From Undaria pinnatifida (lineage: Eukaryota > Sar > Phaeophyceae > Laminariales > Alariaceae), in NCBI GenBank assembly GCA_012845835.1, contig JABAKD010000016.1, positions 14,435,020 to 14,499,019 of the forward strand: DNA of 64,000 bases, read 5' to 3'. Within the stretch, counting starts at the first letter, position 1. Each line of letters opens with the position of its first letter. The position numbers and the translations under genes were made by a program. The notes below the pieces were generated by a model, which saw only the letters and a list, made by a program, of their open reading frames with translations, had not been told where the DNA came from and did no database searches. Below are positions 56,907-63,734 of the stretch, in pieces.

Positions 56907-59900
56907 GGTATTATATAGCACATAACTGCACTTTTTTCTGCTAGACTGCTGTGACACCTGGTATGATATAATAGGGGAATAGGGGACGGGGGCGTCCTGG
57001 CCAAGAGACTATCTGGGTCTGGTCATCGTTGTCCTGACGTATGTGTGCGTTCCCATGGCCATAAGTAGCTATTAATAGCGTAAGACCGCCCGGACTTCTT
57101 CGCCTTGCTATGTTCTCCCCTCAGTGCCGTGTGTGCACTTAATGCCCTCCATGTGCCCAATGCCGTTTTCAGTCAGTGTCTACAGTAGGATCCTTATCTT
57201 CGTTGTTTTTCCTTTCCGTTCCTTGTTTATTTTTTCTTTCTGTCTTGCTTATCCAATGGCCTAAACGGCCCCAGGAGGCCAAAATGGACACCATACGCGC
57301 AAATAAGGCGTAGCTCCACTCAAAACGTGCGGTTTAGGGTCGTTCTTAATTGTGCACACAACATTTCAGTTTTTGATGCAATTTCGGTATTTCACCGAAA
57401 TTAACGAGGGTTGGATCTTAACGAGTACCAGCCTCAATTGGCCCGCGAAACAATCGTCTACCCCGGCACAGAACGGTCACTGCAGCAACAACGCTCGCGG
57501 AAGTCATCCTCATCCGCGTGTTTGTTCAACTGGAGTCAGGCTTACTCGTAGGCAGGCGTCGGCGCCTTGGGGAGTGAAATCCATCACCAACTCGTCTCGC
57601 GCTACAAGTACAACGCCCGAAAACGTGACAAAAAGTCTCAGCTACTGCCCTCAGCGAGATCGTGCGGTCGGCCGTCTCGGTGCGGTCACTTTGTCAACTC
57701 GACGAAGAGAGCTCAGAAACTCGCTGGCCTTCTGTGATTAGTCATTACATGCCAATGACCTTGGGAACGACCTTGCTCATGCTTGTGCGTTCGAGAGTGG
57801 TGGCACAGCTCGAGCGGTGCGGCTGCCCGATCCTCTACATCCAGGTATGTACCTAAATTTCATTTTTTTTCCTGAAAAAAGCTGAAAAACTTAGACCATT
57901 TCTTACACAGTCGGATTCCGCCAGTCGAAAATGGCCCTTTTCGACTGGATTCTTCTGGTCCCTCATGTTATTGTCAGTCGAGTCGATTTTATAGTTTTTG
58001 CGCTCTTCCTAGAGGCGGTTGGTGTGAGGGAGTACTGCTGTACTGTTGTGTGGCAGTCGAAAATAGGTTGGCAGCTCTGTCAGCTGTGCTTCGCGCGTTC
58101 TTCGCGAGCAACGCGTGATTCGCGCGCGACGAACCTCCGTCCGAGCGGGTTGGTGGCGTTGGGTTTAGCCGAAAGCCAAAGCTATGTCCGTGGCGTTGCA
58201 CTGAATCGAGAGCCGCCAAAGCTACAGCAGGAGTAGCCGTTGTTGGCAAAATGGCATCGATAACGCGCGCTACTGCTGTCGTGTGATACACGCTGCTGGC
58301 GAGCGGAGCTAGAAGTGCGCCACGCTGACTTGCGGCGAGAAGCAACAGCAGTGATAACAAACGAAGCGTCGGCGCTGTTGTATGATACTGTTGTGTGGTA
58401 CTCGTACCTGGTATGGGTGTGTGGGCGTGTGGGTGTGTGCTTCGTGGTGGGATGAGCGATGCGATGGGTTCAGAAATCAGGTGTAAAAGTTTTTCGACTT
58501 GAGTTTTTCGACTGGATCCGCCAGTCGGAGTTCTCAGTCGTAAAAAGTTGAGTCGAAAAGGCCCTTTTTTCACTGTGTAAGAAAGCCCGATTTGGGCTTC
58601 AGTCGAAAACGGCCGTTTTTGACTGACAAATCCGACAGTATAAGAACTGGCCTTAGAGGCCGGTTTTTTCGGGATTAAAGTTTTTAGGACTTTCCCTAAA
58701 TAATTTCGGGAAAAACCGAACTTTCGGTAAAAACCGGTAAAAACCGAAACATTCGGTAAAACCGAAATAATCAACGACCCTTACACGTTCTTTTTCACCC
58801 TCTCGTAGTATGCGGGTACCAGGGATCCTTCTGCGCACAGAAACCCTATAGATATACTGGCACCAAGAAAAAAAAGTACGAAGGTAAACAAAAACAAATT
58901 GCACAAACGGAAACGAAAACAAAACATCATGTAAGGTCAAATGGTCGTGGACGACCACTTAGCTCAGGGCGAGCATCGCTCCAACACCCAAGCTTCCTCG
59001 TCCACTTGACCCACTTCGGAGTGAAACACAGCAGTGAAACATCTATAGACACCCCATTACCTACTACTGGGAACCCCTCCAAAGTATTGTACTTGTAAGG
59101 GAGACCGCGGTGGACGAAGGCAGGAAGGAGATGGCAGACAGGGTAGCAAGGTACCAGGCCGACTAGTAGGTACGTAGCACTTTTCTTTTTCTGGGGTATT
59201 TTTTTCCCCTTTATTCCCTCCTTGCGTGTCCAGGTTTTTTGGCTCGTGTTCGGATTATCTTATTTTGGTTTTACCTTACTTTATTTTATTTTATTTTTAT
59301 TATGTTTCTTTTCCGAGCTTTGGCTCTCCTTTCCGGTTGGGTTGTTTCTTCGATTTCCCCTTCATTTAGTTTGTTTCATTTTTGTTTTATTTTTATCTTT
59401 GTTTTTTATATGTTTTCTTATTCTTATTTTGTTTTTGTTTTTGTTTTTGTTTATTTTGTATTCTCTCTTCCAATGTATTTCTGTTGCTGACGTATGTATG
59501 TTGTGCCTGTCGTACCCAGTACCTGGGCATGACATTGCGTTGTCGAATGCATTACGATGCATTATCTCTGTGTCGTAGCTTGTGACCACAGAGCTGATCT
59601 TTCTAGGGTGAAGAATCAGTACGGACACTGGGTATGCTGGATGTCGACGAGTAGAAGAACGGTTTAATGTGAAGAACACACACACACTTGTACTTAGTAT
59701 TTTTATGCACACGCTGACGGTAGAGCTTACCACTTTTTCGACGACATGGTTGACGCAGACTGTGTACGAGACGAAGCGGGTTTCACCGTACAATGATTGG
59801 CTGTCGCGTTTCATTGGGTTGGGGTCAGGGTTAGGGATATTCAATTGAAAGAGTATGCCAATCATGTTGTCGAAAAAGCGGTAAAAGAAAAAAAAAGGTA

Positions 59901-62679
59901 CGCTCCACCCTGATCCCTGATACCACCCCTCATGATTTTGGGGCTATGCTATCATGGGTTATGTGAGGACGACAAGGTTAGGGTTAGGGATTACCTGGTA
60001 CGTAGGCGATTAGGCGTTTGATCGGGATGGGACCTGGTATCAGGTATGGCAAAATAACCAATGATAGGAGTATCACCTGCACAGCAGTGTTTCTGATGAC
60101 AACAACAGCAGTAGTGGTGCCAATCACCAGGTAGGTTAAAGTCTTTGTTGTTGTTGTTCTCACATTAACTCGCATAATCAAGTCCGTGGTCAAAGGACAG
60201 GCTCCAGTCACTCTGGAGCTGAGGGATACCCCAGGGAAAAACACACACAACCCAAGGTGGTACACGCATATATCAAAGCTGGCGCAATTCATGCCTCCAC
60301 CAGAAATATATAAAAGTGAAATCGGGAGTCAGTCTACAATGTGCCAGGTCCAGGCCGGTGCATACGTCTCACTACTCACGCCTGGAGGAACCAAATATTC
60401 CGATTGCCACCCAAGCAAGACTACCACGTATATATTACACGTAGTATCTATCACTACGCATACGCACGACAGGCATAAGTCAATTAGAGAAAAAGAAACA
60501 AAGGAAAGGAAAGAAGATAAAGGAAAGGAAAGAGAAGAGAAGAAAAACGAAACAAAACGAAAAAGTATAAAAAAGGTTGAGAGTATATGGTGCCTGGTAA
60601 TAAACAATTAATAATTACGTTACGAGTACATTACGAGTACATTACGAGCATGGACATAACGAGTATGAACATTACGGGTACATGACGAGTACATCCGTGT
60701 GTGCCCCCCTGCCCCCTGCCTTGGAAGGAAAAAACATAACGTGGTAACAGGTATATCAAAATTGTCGCAGGGAGGGCGTTATCTTGCGCGCGCTTCACAT
60801 AACGAGTATCAGTAATAATTACTGTGCTATTAACTACTCAGGTCGGCGTATCGGTACTGCTTGTTCTACGCAGTACTGGTACTATTAATAAGCATCGAAT
60901 GCGAACGGTGCTATGATGTAAAAAGTAGTGATTGTTGTGCCAACTCAACCACTTGAGAGTACGAGTATCAGTACTGCTGTCTGTACCCACCCAAGAGTGG
61001 TACGAGTATCATACCGCCGAAACACGGCGGTGTTTACTACCCTGGTATAATATTACATGTATAAAATACCAGGTACACAATAGTGGAAACTACAGTAGTA
61101 AAAAAATTATAAAATAGATTCGTATGATGTAGATCTATAGCTCAAACATTGCCCACCTAAAGTAACCATACAATAGTACCAGCACCAACCATTAGACTAT
61201 AGTGGAGAAAACATATACTCGGAGTATTATAAAATTAAAATACACGCAATTGTGAGATCGAGTATTTTGTCGAAACTCATGTTTGCAAGCTGTGCGTGAT
61301 ACTCCGATCGCGCGTGTTACGGGTTGTGTGTTATAGATGTAGCCTATATTCCGGTCGCCCCGGTGGCGTATCAGGTTATCCTCGAGCCTGGTGTAGGTCA
61401 GTTTCGTGAGTTCGAGCCCCGCCGAGTGCATACTCGTATAAATTCGTTGGGACTTCTTGTGCACAAATTGACTTGCGGAAAGCGCGAGAGCGTGAGTTAG
61501 CAGCACTCGATGAAAAATCGACGAGCAGTGGGATTGCTGAACCCTATGCGCGACAAAAATTGAAGGCGAGAACCGGGGGGAAGAAGGGACGACACCTGTG
61601 ACCACGGCTTGTCCAGAAGCTGGAAAGTAAAAGTGTGAGGAAGAAGAAAAGCAAACAAGTCTACTTTTAAAAAACGAAAGAACAGGACCCGTCCCATTAT
61701 GAAAAAACTCAGTATATTACAAGTACTCGTACCAACAACGCAGCTTGCTCAGATGAGTATTGACCCGGAATTCGACGAACTCACGGCTGACTTTTATAAA
61801 ACACGCGAGCTGTACACAATGACCCCTTGACTGCTGCTGCTGCACTGTATACAGCTACGGAGCTACATGGAGCATAAGTCGGCCTTGCCGCGCGCACGAA
61901 CTGATATATCATACGTACCACAGGGTATATACGAGCTTGCTGGACCGTACGCATTACCAGGTATATGTCACCATGACAATTCACAATAATTTCACCGTTG
62001 TTTCACGGCTCTTCATTTACTGCCGTGTTTAGTTCTTGCTCGCATCGTAGGATAGCTTGGGACCAGCATAAATATCCTGGTTTTAGTACGGGCATGCGAG
62101 AACACCGATTTCAACACACGCGCAAATGATGGTTCCGGCACTGTACCTGAACGAGCCATGACACTGATCGCAGCCAAAGATGTGCGCCGTGCTAGACTTG
62201 CTGTGATCCCAGTACAGGTCCGTATGGCTGCCACAGTTCTTGCACTCAGAGCACGGAAAGGCCGTGTAGTGGCTACCCGTATCAATGATCACAGACACCC
62301 TCTGCGGGGGGGTGCCGACGTAAACGTAGGCAAAGTGGGTTCCCCACCCGGGAAACAAGGGAGTGTCCTCAAAAGACATATACAACGACCGTCGGCCCTG
62401 CCAGGTCCGTCTCGCCAACTTCTTCTCCTCCACCGCTACCGAGAGGGCAGCGTCCGTCGTGTGGTTGTGCCATGCTCGCCCGAGAGCAAGCGAGTAGAGC
62501 TTCGTAGGCGTGCCATCAGCGAGGTCTGGCCCTGGCAGCTCCCTATCGAAGGGCAGAACCGACCCTCCGGGAAGGGGGAAGTACTTGTGATGTTGCGGAT
62601 CGGTGAGCGCCGCCACTGCAGCCCCGGCGGCACAAATCAACGCCACGGACACACCATAAGGCCTAACGATTAACGTCAT
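33670..62679 (-). CDS. Gene C: membrane-anchored pepsin-family aspartic protease, ten exons
   Basis: Ten exons (62147-62679, 59731-59800, 53571-53780, 50315-50452, 44583-44741, 42552-42715, 40322-40484, 37008-37121, 35622-35924, 33670-34485) join in matching phases to an 889-residue protein. Residues 1-23 are a signal peptide and the next ~90 a propeptide-like region. The N lobe has VGTPPQRV and catalytic DTGS at 133. The C lobe has GGYDQRL, DSGTT at 344 and the GANVMRDHNVVFD...VGFAD signature of A1 proteases. Unlike plain pepsins it continues with a Cys-rich stretch (480-640), an ordered luminal domain, one transmembrane helix (about 804-822) and a 67-residue charged Ser-rich tail. It should therefore be a type I secretory-pathway or cell-surface protease. 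Family membership is certain; exon 2 is the weakest exon. About 91% of the gene is intron. Confidence 0.9.
34486..35267 (-). other. Gene C intron 9, 3' part
   Basis: Holds the GGTTCCCCTTCGGG-type repeat at 34585-34795 (GGTTGGCTTCAAGTCTCGGG, ATTAGCCACTTCGCACC, AACCGGGCAAGCA). The rest is unassigned. Confidence 0.5.
35268..35450. repeat. GGGTCGGGTC-rich block
   Basis: Three degenerate units of CGGGTCG.GTTAGGAGGT.TT.CAAACGTCACGGG. Its right end lies about 170 bp from the exon 9 donor. Confidence 0.65.
35622..35924 (-). CDS. Gene C exon 9: Cys-rich extension
   Basis: Acceptor GGGAACACAG, donor GAG|GTAAAA, phase 0/0, 101 codons starting TWVDVVVTHAKGLG. Eight or so cysteines (RKCKKECPAG, YCLIEQEVWTQCSEDC, EACEKE) probably form disulphides. 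It is acidic and lies between the protease core and the final luminal domain. Confidence 0.8.
35990..36117 (+). repeat. 10-bp tandem repeat (GACAAGACAG) ending in TTAGGG
   Basis: About eleven units of ACAAGACAGG, immediately followed by AGGGTTAGGGTTAG. It lies in a Gene C intron, about 65 bp upstream of the exon 9 acceptor. Confidence 0.9.
36575..36660 (-). repeat. GGTTCCCCTTCGGG repeat, reversed copy
   Basis: GGACCCCCCGGGACTTCAA, CAACCACATCCCGAAG and GGAACCTTGTAC read as the reverse of the copy at 11792. Confidence 0.6.
36655..37000 (+). repeat. 13-bp satellite (CATGGTAATTATA) with higher-order repeat
   Basis: About 26 units. Variant units (CACGG, CATAGCA, TTCATGG) recur in the same order about 154 bp apart, showing a higher-order duplication. 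The array ends at the 5' splice site of exon 8, about 7 bp away. Confidence 0.9.
37008..37121 (-). CDS. Gene C exon 8: Cys-rich linker
   Basis: Acceptor CTTGTCTGTACAG, donor GAAGAA|GTGAGC, phase 0/0, 38 codons. It has three cysteines in a short helical-looking segment (KEMVKQCDAKCLLGAHTP). It directly follows the protease domain. Confidence 0.8.
37122..37640 (+). repeat. Degenerate repeats of the exon 8 acceptor side
   Basis: Three to four diverged units of 100-150 bp, each with AAGGAAGGCT(T/G)TTT, TCTGGTA/TCTGGAA, a GAGGG(G)A.ACA stretch and GCGGCGAGATAA, then a GGG.GT.TG..ATGCTT(C)GACCCA block. They continue upstream (in gene direction) from the exon 8 3' splice site. Confidence 0.6.
37850..37905 (+). 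repeat. CGGCACT MITE fragment
   Basis: GCCGGGTTGCGGTCGCGCCA and GCGATTTCATCGGCACTTTA match the 3' half of the 24068 element. Confidence 0.5.
37949..38257 (+). repeat. Tandem duplication, ~151 bp, each ending in poly-C
   Basis: The unit CAGTTATATATCGCATACAG to CATAGCACACATGA plus 16-19 C occurs twice. The two units are almost identical, so the duplication is recent. Confidence 0.9.
38562..38830 (-). repeat. Four copies of the exon 7 3' edge with splice donor
   Basis: Four units of about 66 bp, each matching the last ~45 bp of exon 7 and its GTAAGG donor (plus strand: CCTTACCTCATCACCGCCT..CCC.G.GGG.AAA.CCAAGGCG). The copy nearest the exon (38765-38830) still encodes DALDFPSG.GGDE where the exon encodes DALGLPTGAGGDE. 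They sit about 1.5 kb downstream of exon 7 in the gene direction. Confidence 0.8.
38840..40310 (-). other. Gene C intron 7, unassigned part
   Basis: No exon or clear repeat family seen. Several short frames on both strands overlap and lack splice support. Confidence 0.5.
40322..40484 (-). CDS. Gene C exon 7: C-lobe end of the protease domain
   Basis: Acceptor GTGAACAG, donor GAG|GTAAGG, phase 2 to 0, 54 full codons. It carries MGGVLGANVMRDHNVVFD then RHLVGFAD, the conserved close of A1 proteases. Confidence 0.9.
40552..40812 (+). repeat. 12-bp tandem repeat (ACTATTACTAAC)
   Basis: About 21 near-perfect units beginning about 70 bp upstream of exon 7 in the gene direction. Confidence 0.95.
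40920..41640 (+). repeat. GTTGATA(C/T)A(G/C) repeat array, ~700 bp
   Basis: About 70 degenerate 9-bp words such as GTTGATACA, GATGATATA and CTTGATACA. It leaves long artefactual frames on both strands. Confidence 0.9.
41935..42095 (+). repeat. 10-bp tandem repeat (CATACACTA)
   Basis: About 15 units of ACATACACTAC with minor variants. Confidence 0.9.
42163..42240 (-). repeat. Copy of exon 6 3' edge (distal)
   Basis: Plus-strand GAGTCACAAATCTGGGCGCA, CGTCATCCTTCCCCAATGCG and TACCCTTCAAGCC match the last ~60 bp of exon 6 and the start of its intron. The donor GT has decayed. Confidence 0.7.
42357..42445 (-). repeat. Copy of exon 6 3' edge (proximal)
   Basis: GAGTCACGCACCTGGGGGCA, GCGCGTTATCTT and AATGCGTCCAC.....CTTCAGGCC match exon 6's end. 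The copy has a small insertion, and on the minus strand its donor reads CAG|GTGCGT, closer to consensus than the real one. Confidence 0.7.
42552..42715 (-). CDS. Gene C exon 6: C-lobe core
   Basis: Acceptor CTTTCCCTCCCCCAG, donor CCCAG|GTTCGT, phase 0 to 2, 54 codons starting PYKTCNDNHFC with the PVITVHLDGGVEVLVRP strand typical of A1 C lobes. The weak donor is supported by exact phase match to exon 7 (split Arg). Confidence 0.85.
43070..43420 (-). repeat. Copies of the exon 6 5' edge (acceptor side)
   Basis: The stretch 43163-43240 repeats ATG, GTTGTCATTGCAA, AAGTCTTGTACGGCTGG and GGGGGAGG, i.e. the start of exon 6 with its polypyrimidine tract and AG. Weaker echoes are 43080-43115 (TTTTGTACCGCTGCAGAAGG) and 43350-43420 (TGTCATTGCAATGGC.TTTACGGC). 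Confidence 0.65.
43600..43665 (+). repeat. CAGCTGTG repeat fragment
   Basis: TACGTCAGCTGTGAGTTCGA and ACTCATCTTTGCAAACTG match the family head; the rest is absent. Confidence 0.5.
43744..43800 (+). repeat. 12-bp tandem repeat (ACTAAAAGAGAC)
   Basis: Four units in a Gene C intron. Confidence 0.9.
43912..43985 (-). repeat. Distal copy of the exon 6 acceptor
   Basis: TTTTGTACGGCTGAAGAAAGGGAAGG and GGGAGGGCGG read on the minus strand as a pyrimidine tract, CTTCAG and the first codons of exon 6. Confidence 0.6.
44223..44327 (-). CDS. Open duplicate of exon 5 3' part (possible alternative exon)
   Basis: A diverged copy of the last 35 codons of exon 5: TVDSGTTDTYLPRSVAKG against the exon's IVDSGTTDTYLPKSVAKG, ending ITGS|GTGAAA where the exon ends VTGS|GTGAGA. 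It has no stop. An AAG acceptor at 44328-44330 would make it 105 bp in phase 0/0, so it could replace exon 5 without a frameshift, though it lacks the first 18 codons. It is either an alternative exon or a well-preserved relic. Confidence 0.4.
44583..44741 (-). CDS. Gene C exon 5: second catalytic aspartate
   Basis: Acceptor CTGGTCTGGATGCAG, donor TCG|GTGAGA, phase 0/0, 53 codons. It starts VLDITLNGISIE, the usual strand before the active site, and holds IIVDSGTTDTYLP with catalytic Asp at about residue 344. Confidence 0.9.
44838..44930 (-). repeat. Copy of exon 5 5' edge
   Basis: On the minus strand the frame reads NVLGVALNGESKENDPRF against the exon's QVLDITLNGISIESDPTV. The acceptor AG has decayed. 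It lies just upstream of exon 5. Confidence 0.65.
44990..45400 (+). repeat. 43-bp tandem repeat inside a CCGGCACTAT-type MITE
   Basis: Six units of CGCTTGAATAGTGCCTACTG and CCGAT(A/G)TAGTGCCGGTAAAAT are flanked by GGGGGTCCCCGTATAA at the left and CCGGCACCATAGGGAGA at the right, which match the ends of the 24068 family. A MITE seems to have expanded internally. Confidence 0.75.
45453..46358. mobile_element. Non-autonomous hAT element with 8-bp target duplication
   Basis: The element spans 45461-46350 (890 bp). Its ends are perfect 15-bp inverted repeats, TAGGGCTGGGTACTG, flanked on both sides by GAGAAAAC (45453-45460 and 46351-46358). The 8-bp duplication and TAGGGCTGGG end are hallmarks of the hAT superfamily. 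The interior has GC-rich palindromes near 45545-45670 but no transposase frame. It sits in Gene C intron 4. Confidence 0.9.
46490..46740 (+). repeat. TTTTAGTGTGGA / GACGGCAATTTTCC repeat, second locus
   Basis: Three units as at 27586-27910, ending with TTGACCGCAGGACGTTTTTCCTTGACTGACG like the end of that array. Confidence 0.75.
46850..47812 (-). other. Gene C intron 4, unassigned
   Basis: Contains an AAGGTTCCCCTTCGGGG fragment near 47041. GTGCTCAGCACA and TGTGCTGAGCACAAC form an inverted pair at about 47405 and 47470. No exon seen. Confidence 0.5.
47813..48595. mobile_element. 783-bp inverted-repeat element, copy 1
   Basis: Begins GGCCATTTCTTATACAGTCG and ends with its exact reverse complement, at least 22 bp of perfect terminal inverted repeat. 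Further inward both ends carry many CAGTCGAAAA/TTTTCGACTG words able to form hairpins. The middle is GC-rich. A 181-codon plus frame is present here but broken in the sister copy (57894-58652), so I do not call it a gene. No target duplication is clear. Confidence 0.8.
48600..50145 (-). other. Gene C intron 4, unassigned with one long antisense frame
   Basis: A 246-codon plus frame (49232-49972) lies antisense within the intron. It has no recognisable domain, signal or splice context. An 8-bp GATGTGAC repeat lies at 49187-49222. Confidence 0.4.
50148..50275 (+). repeat. ~35-bp tandem repeat (GGTCCGCCAGCAGGCA)
   Basis: Four degenerate units of (C)CACCAGCAGGCACGAAA... in intron 4, ending about 40 bp from exon 4. 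Confidence 0.75.
50315..50452 (-). CDS. Gene C exon 4: start of C lobe
   Basis: Acceptor GCAATGTTTCAG, donor AAG|GTAAAC, phase 0/0, 46 codons. TFSLCFGLNGGTMVIGGYD and AYTPSTKTSGWFTVK are strongly conserved A1 protease segments between the two lobes. Confidence 0.9.
50770..50880 (+). repeat. 90-bp TTAA element, second intact copy
   Basis: Opens GTTACCCCCTTTAGAGCCCC and closes AGTTGTAAAGGCGTTAAGG; the interior matches 12187-12276 closely (CCTCCCTATACTAAA.CCAAGTA). Confidence 0.75.
51262..51470 (+). repeat. (CAA/CAG)n repeat
   Basis: About 200 bp of mixed CAA and CAG trinucleotides. It gives artefactual poly-Gln, poly-Thr and poly-Asn frames; no splice context supports coding. Confidence 0.9.
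52075..52195 (-). repeat. SINE body fragment
   Basis: ACCTTCTGGACAAGCCGTGG and TCACAGGTG followed by C-rich DNA match the SINE 3' half in reverse; the head is missing. Confidence 0.6.
52870..53060 (+). repeat. AGTAATAT-rich repeat with interstitial (CCCTAA)n
   Basis: AT-rich AGTAATA/TATTAATA words with two and a half perfect CCCTAA units at 52981-52996. Confidence 0.75.
53571..53780 (-). CDS. Gene C exon 3: N-lobe
   Basis: Acceptor TTGCCGTCCAG, donor AAG|GTGCGC, phase 0/0, 70 codons. It starts VEDVLWVGELTLEES and includes FMFGCIESQTGLF and LADGIMGM, the typical A1 segment between the active-site flap and the lobe junction. Confidence 0.9.
53785..54110 (+). repeat. Duplicated intron segment next to exon 3 acceptor
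   Basis: Two diverged units, from (C/G)G.AATGGTACC through repeated GTACCGTA/ACCAGC words to a GCGTAC..G/AGAC, CAGC(A/G)TCGATTG and AGCGAA close. The first includes the exon 3 acceptor region. Confidence 0.6.
54612..54655 (+). repeat. (TATGG)n pentamer
   Basis: About six TATGG units following CGTGCGAG. Confidence 0.85.
54790..55075 (+). repeat. CAGCTGTG repeat, copy 5 (diverged)
   Basis: CACTCCAGCTGTGAGATCGA, CTCCGATCGCGCGT, GGTCGGCGACTCCCCTTA and GAAACTATGAAACCCG are in order. It has an internal insertion near 54960-55015 and no poly-G tail. Confidence 0.7.
55125..55170 (+). repeat. GGGAGGGGTTGAT short tandem repeat
   Basis: Three units of ATGGGAGGGGTTG(AT). Confidence 0.8.
55560..55705 (-). 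repeat. TTTTAGTGTGGA / GACGGCAATTTTCC repeat, reversed copy
   Basis: Reads CCAGCGGTCAAGGGTATCAA, CCTAGTAGTTTG and GGAAAATTGCCGTCGATCAA, the reverse of the units at 27586 and 46490. Confidence 0.75.
55755..55815 (+). repeat. (CCA)n microsatellite
   Basis: About 18 CCA units with two interruptions. Confidence 0.9.
56428..56915 (+). repeat. CAGCTGTG/poly-G repeat, copy 6 with 32-bp G run
   Basis: Complete copy from AATGAAAATACACTCCAGCTG. It has a short internal duplication (AAACCCGTTTC repeated around a TA run) and ends in an uninterrupted run of about 32 G at 56874-56905. Confidence 0.8.
57894..58652. mobile_element. Inverted-repeat element, copy 2 (~759 bp)
   Basis: Begins GACCATTTCTTACACAGTCG and ends CGACAGTATAAGAACTGGCC, with the same interior order as 47813-48595 but many substitutions. 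Stops break the frame that is open in copy 1. It lies in Gene C intron 2. Confidence 0.75.
58655..58775 (+). repeat. GGTAAAAACCGAA palindromic repeat
   Basis: Several AAAAACCGAA(A/C) and TTTCGG words form short inverted and direct repeats next to the element at 57894. Confidence 0.6.
58970..59730 (-). other. Gene C intron 2, unassigned
   Basis: Mostly T-rich on the plus strand (59240-59480, TTTTGTTTTTG words). No exon seen. Confidence 0.5.
59731..59800 (-). CDS. Gene C exon 2: active-site flap region (probable)
   Basis: Acceptor ACGCGACAG, donor GTG|GTAAGC (strong), entering in phase 2 and leaving in phase 0, exactly what exons 1 and 3 require. It encodes SQSLYGETRFVSYTV then a short insert, which lines up with the Tyr-containing flap of A1 proteases. 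The usual Cys and Gly-Ser-Ser of the flap are missing, so another exon could serve here, but phase and content favour this one. Confidence 0.55.
60138..60395 (+). repeat. GTTGTTGTTCTCACATTAAC repeat, copy 1
   Basis: About 250 bp almost identical in order to 63735-64000, including GACAGGCTCCAGTCACTCTG, ATATATAAAAGTGAAATCGG and CGGTGCATACGTCTC. A TATA-like word near its 3' part recurs in both copies. Confidence 0.8.
60610..60690 (+). repeat. ACGAGTACATT tandem repeat
   Basis: About six degenerate 11- to 14-bp units. Confidence 0.8.
61225..61335 (+). repeat. CAGCTGTG repeat, truncated copy
   Basis: Head of the family to GATCGCGCGTGTTACGGGTT, then cut by the SINE starting at about 61350. Confidence 0.65.
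61350..61650 (+). mobile_element. tRNA-derived SINE, full-length copy
   Basis: Head: CCGGTCGCCCCGGTGGCGTA with A-box-like GGCGTATCAGG, and B-box-like GAGTTCGAGCCCC at about 61407. Body as in the other copies, ending GCTTGTCCAGAAGCTGGAAA and an A-rich tail. It appears inserted in a CAGCTGTG repeat, so it is the younger of the two. Confidence 0.8.
62147..62679 (-). CDS. Gene C exon 1: signal peptide, propeptide, first catalytic aspartate
   Basis: The start ATG at 62679 begins a hydrophobic signal sequence (SVALICAAGAAVAAL). A propeptide-like region follows, then a basic RRTWQGRR stretch that may be the cleavage site. The N-lobe strand AYVYVGTPPQRVSVIID and catalytic DTGS (residues 133-136) come next, then the Cys pair FPCSECKNC. 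The donor TTCAG|GTACAG is in phase 2. Confidence 0.9.
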
Positions 62680-62898
62680 TCGCCTCGATCCCGCTCTCGT
62701 GCCGTCGTCCTGCTCCTAATGGGCCTCGTTGTTGTGCTGCCTTTCCACCCGCAACAAACAAAAGAAACCCCTCGGTGCAAATGGGGTTTCGTAGGAGAAC
62801 CTCGATGGTTGTTTTTAACGGGACCCGGGGTTGTTTTTAGCCAAGCACCGCCACCGATGACCGGTGAGCGCACGCACAACAATATAATAAGGGCCATA
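62680..62898 (-). promoter_or_regulatory. Gene C upstream region
   Basis: About 220 bp between the start codon and the (TAC)n tract; presumed 5' UTR and core promoter. TATATTATTG on the minus strand near 62887 is AT-rich but not a clear TATA box. Confidence 0.35.
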
Positions 62899-63699
<801 letters not shown>

Positions 63700-63734
63700 T
63701 AGTAGAGTTGTGAAGTTTGGCCCGCTGTACAAGT

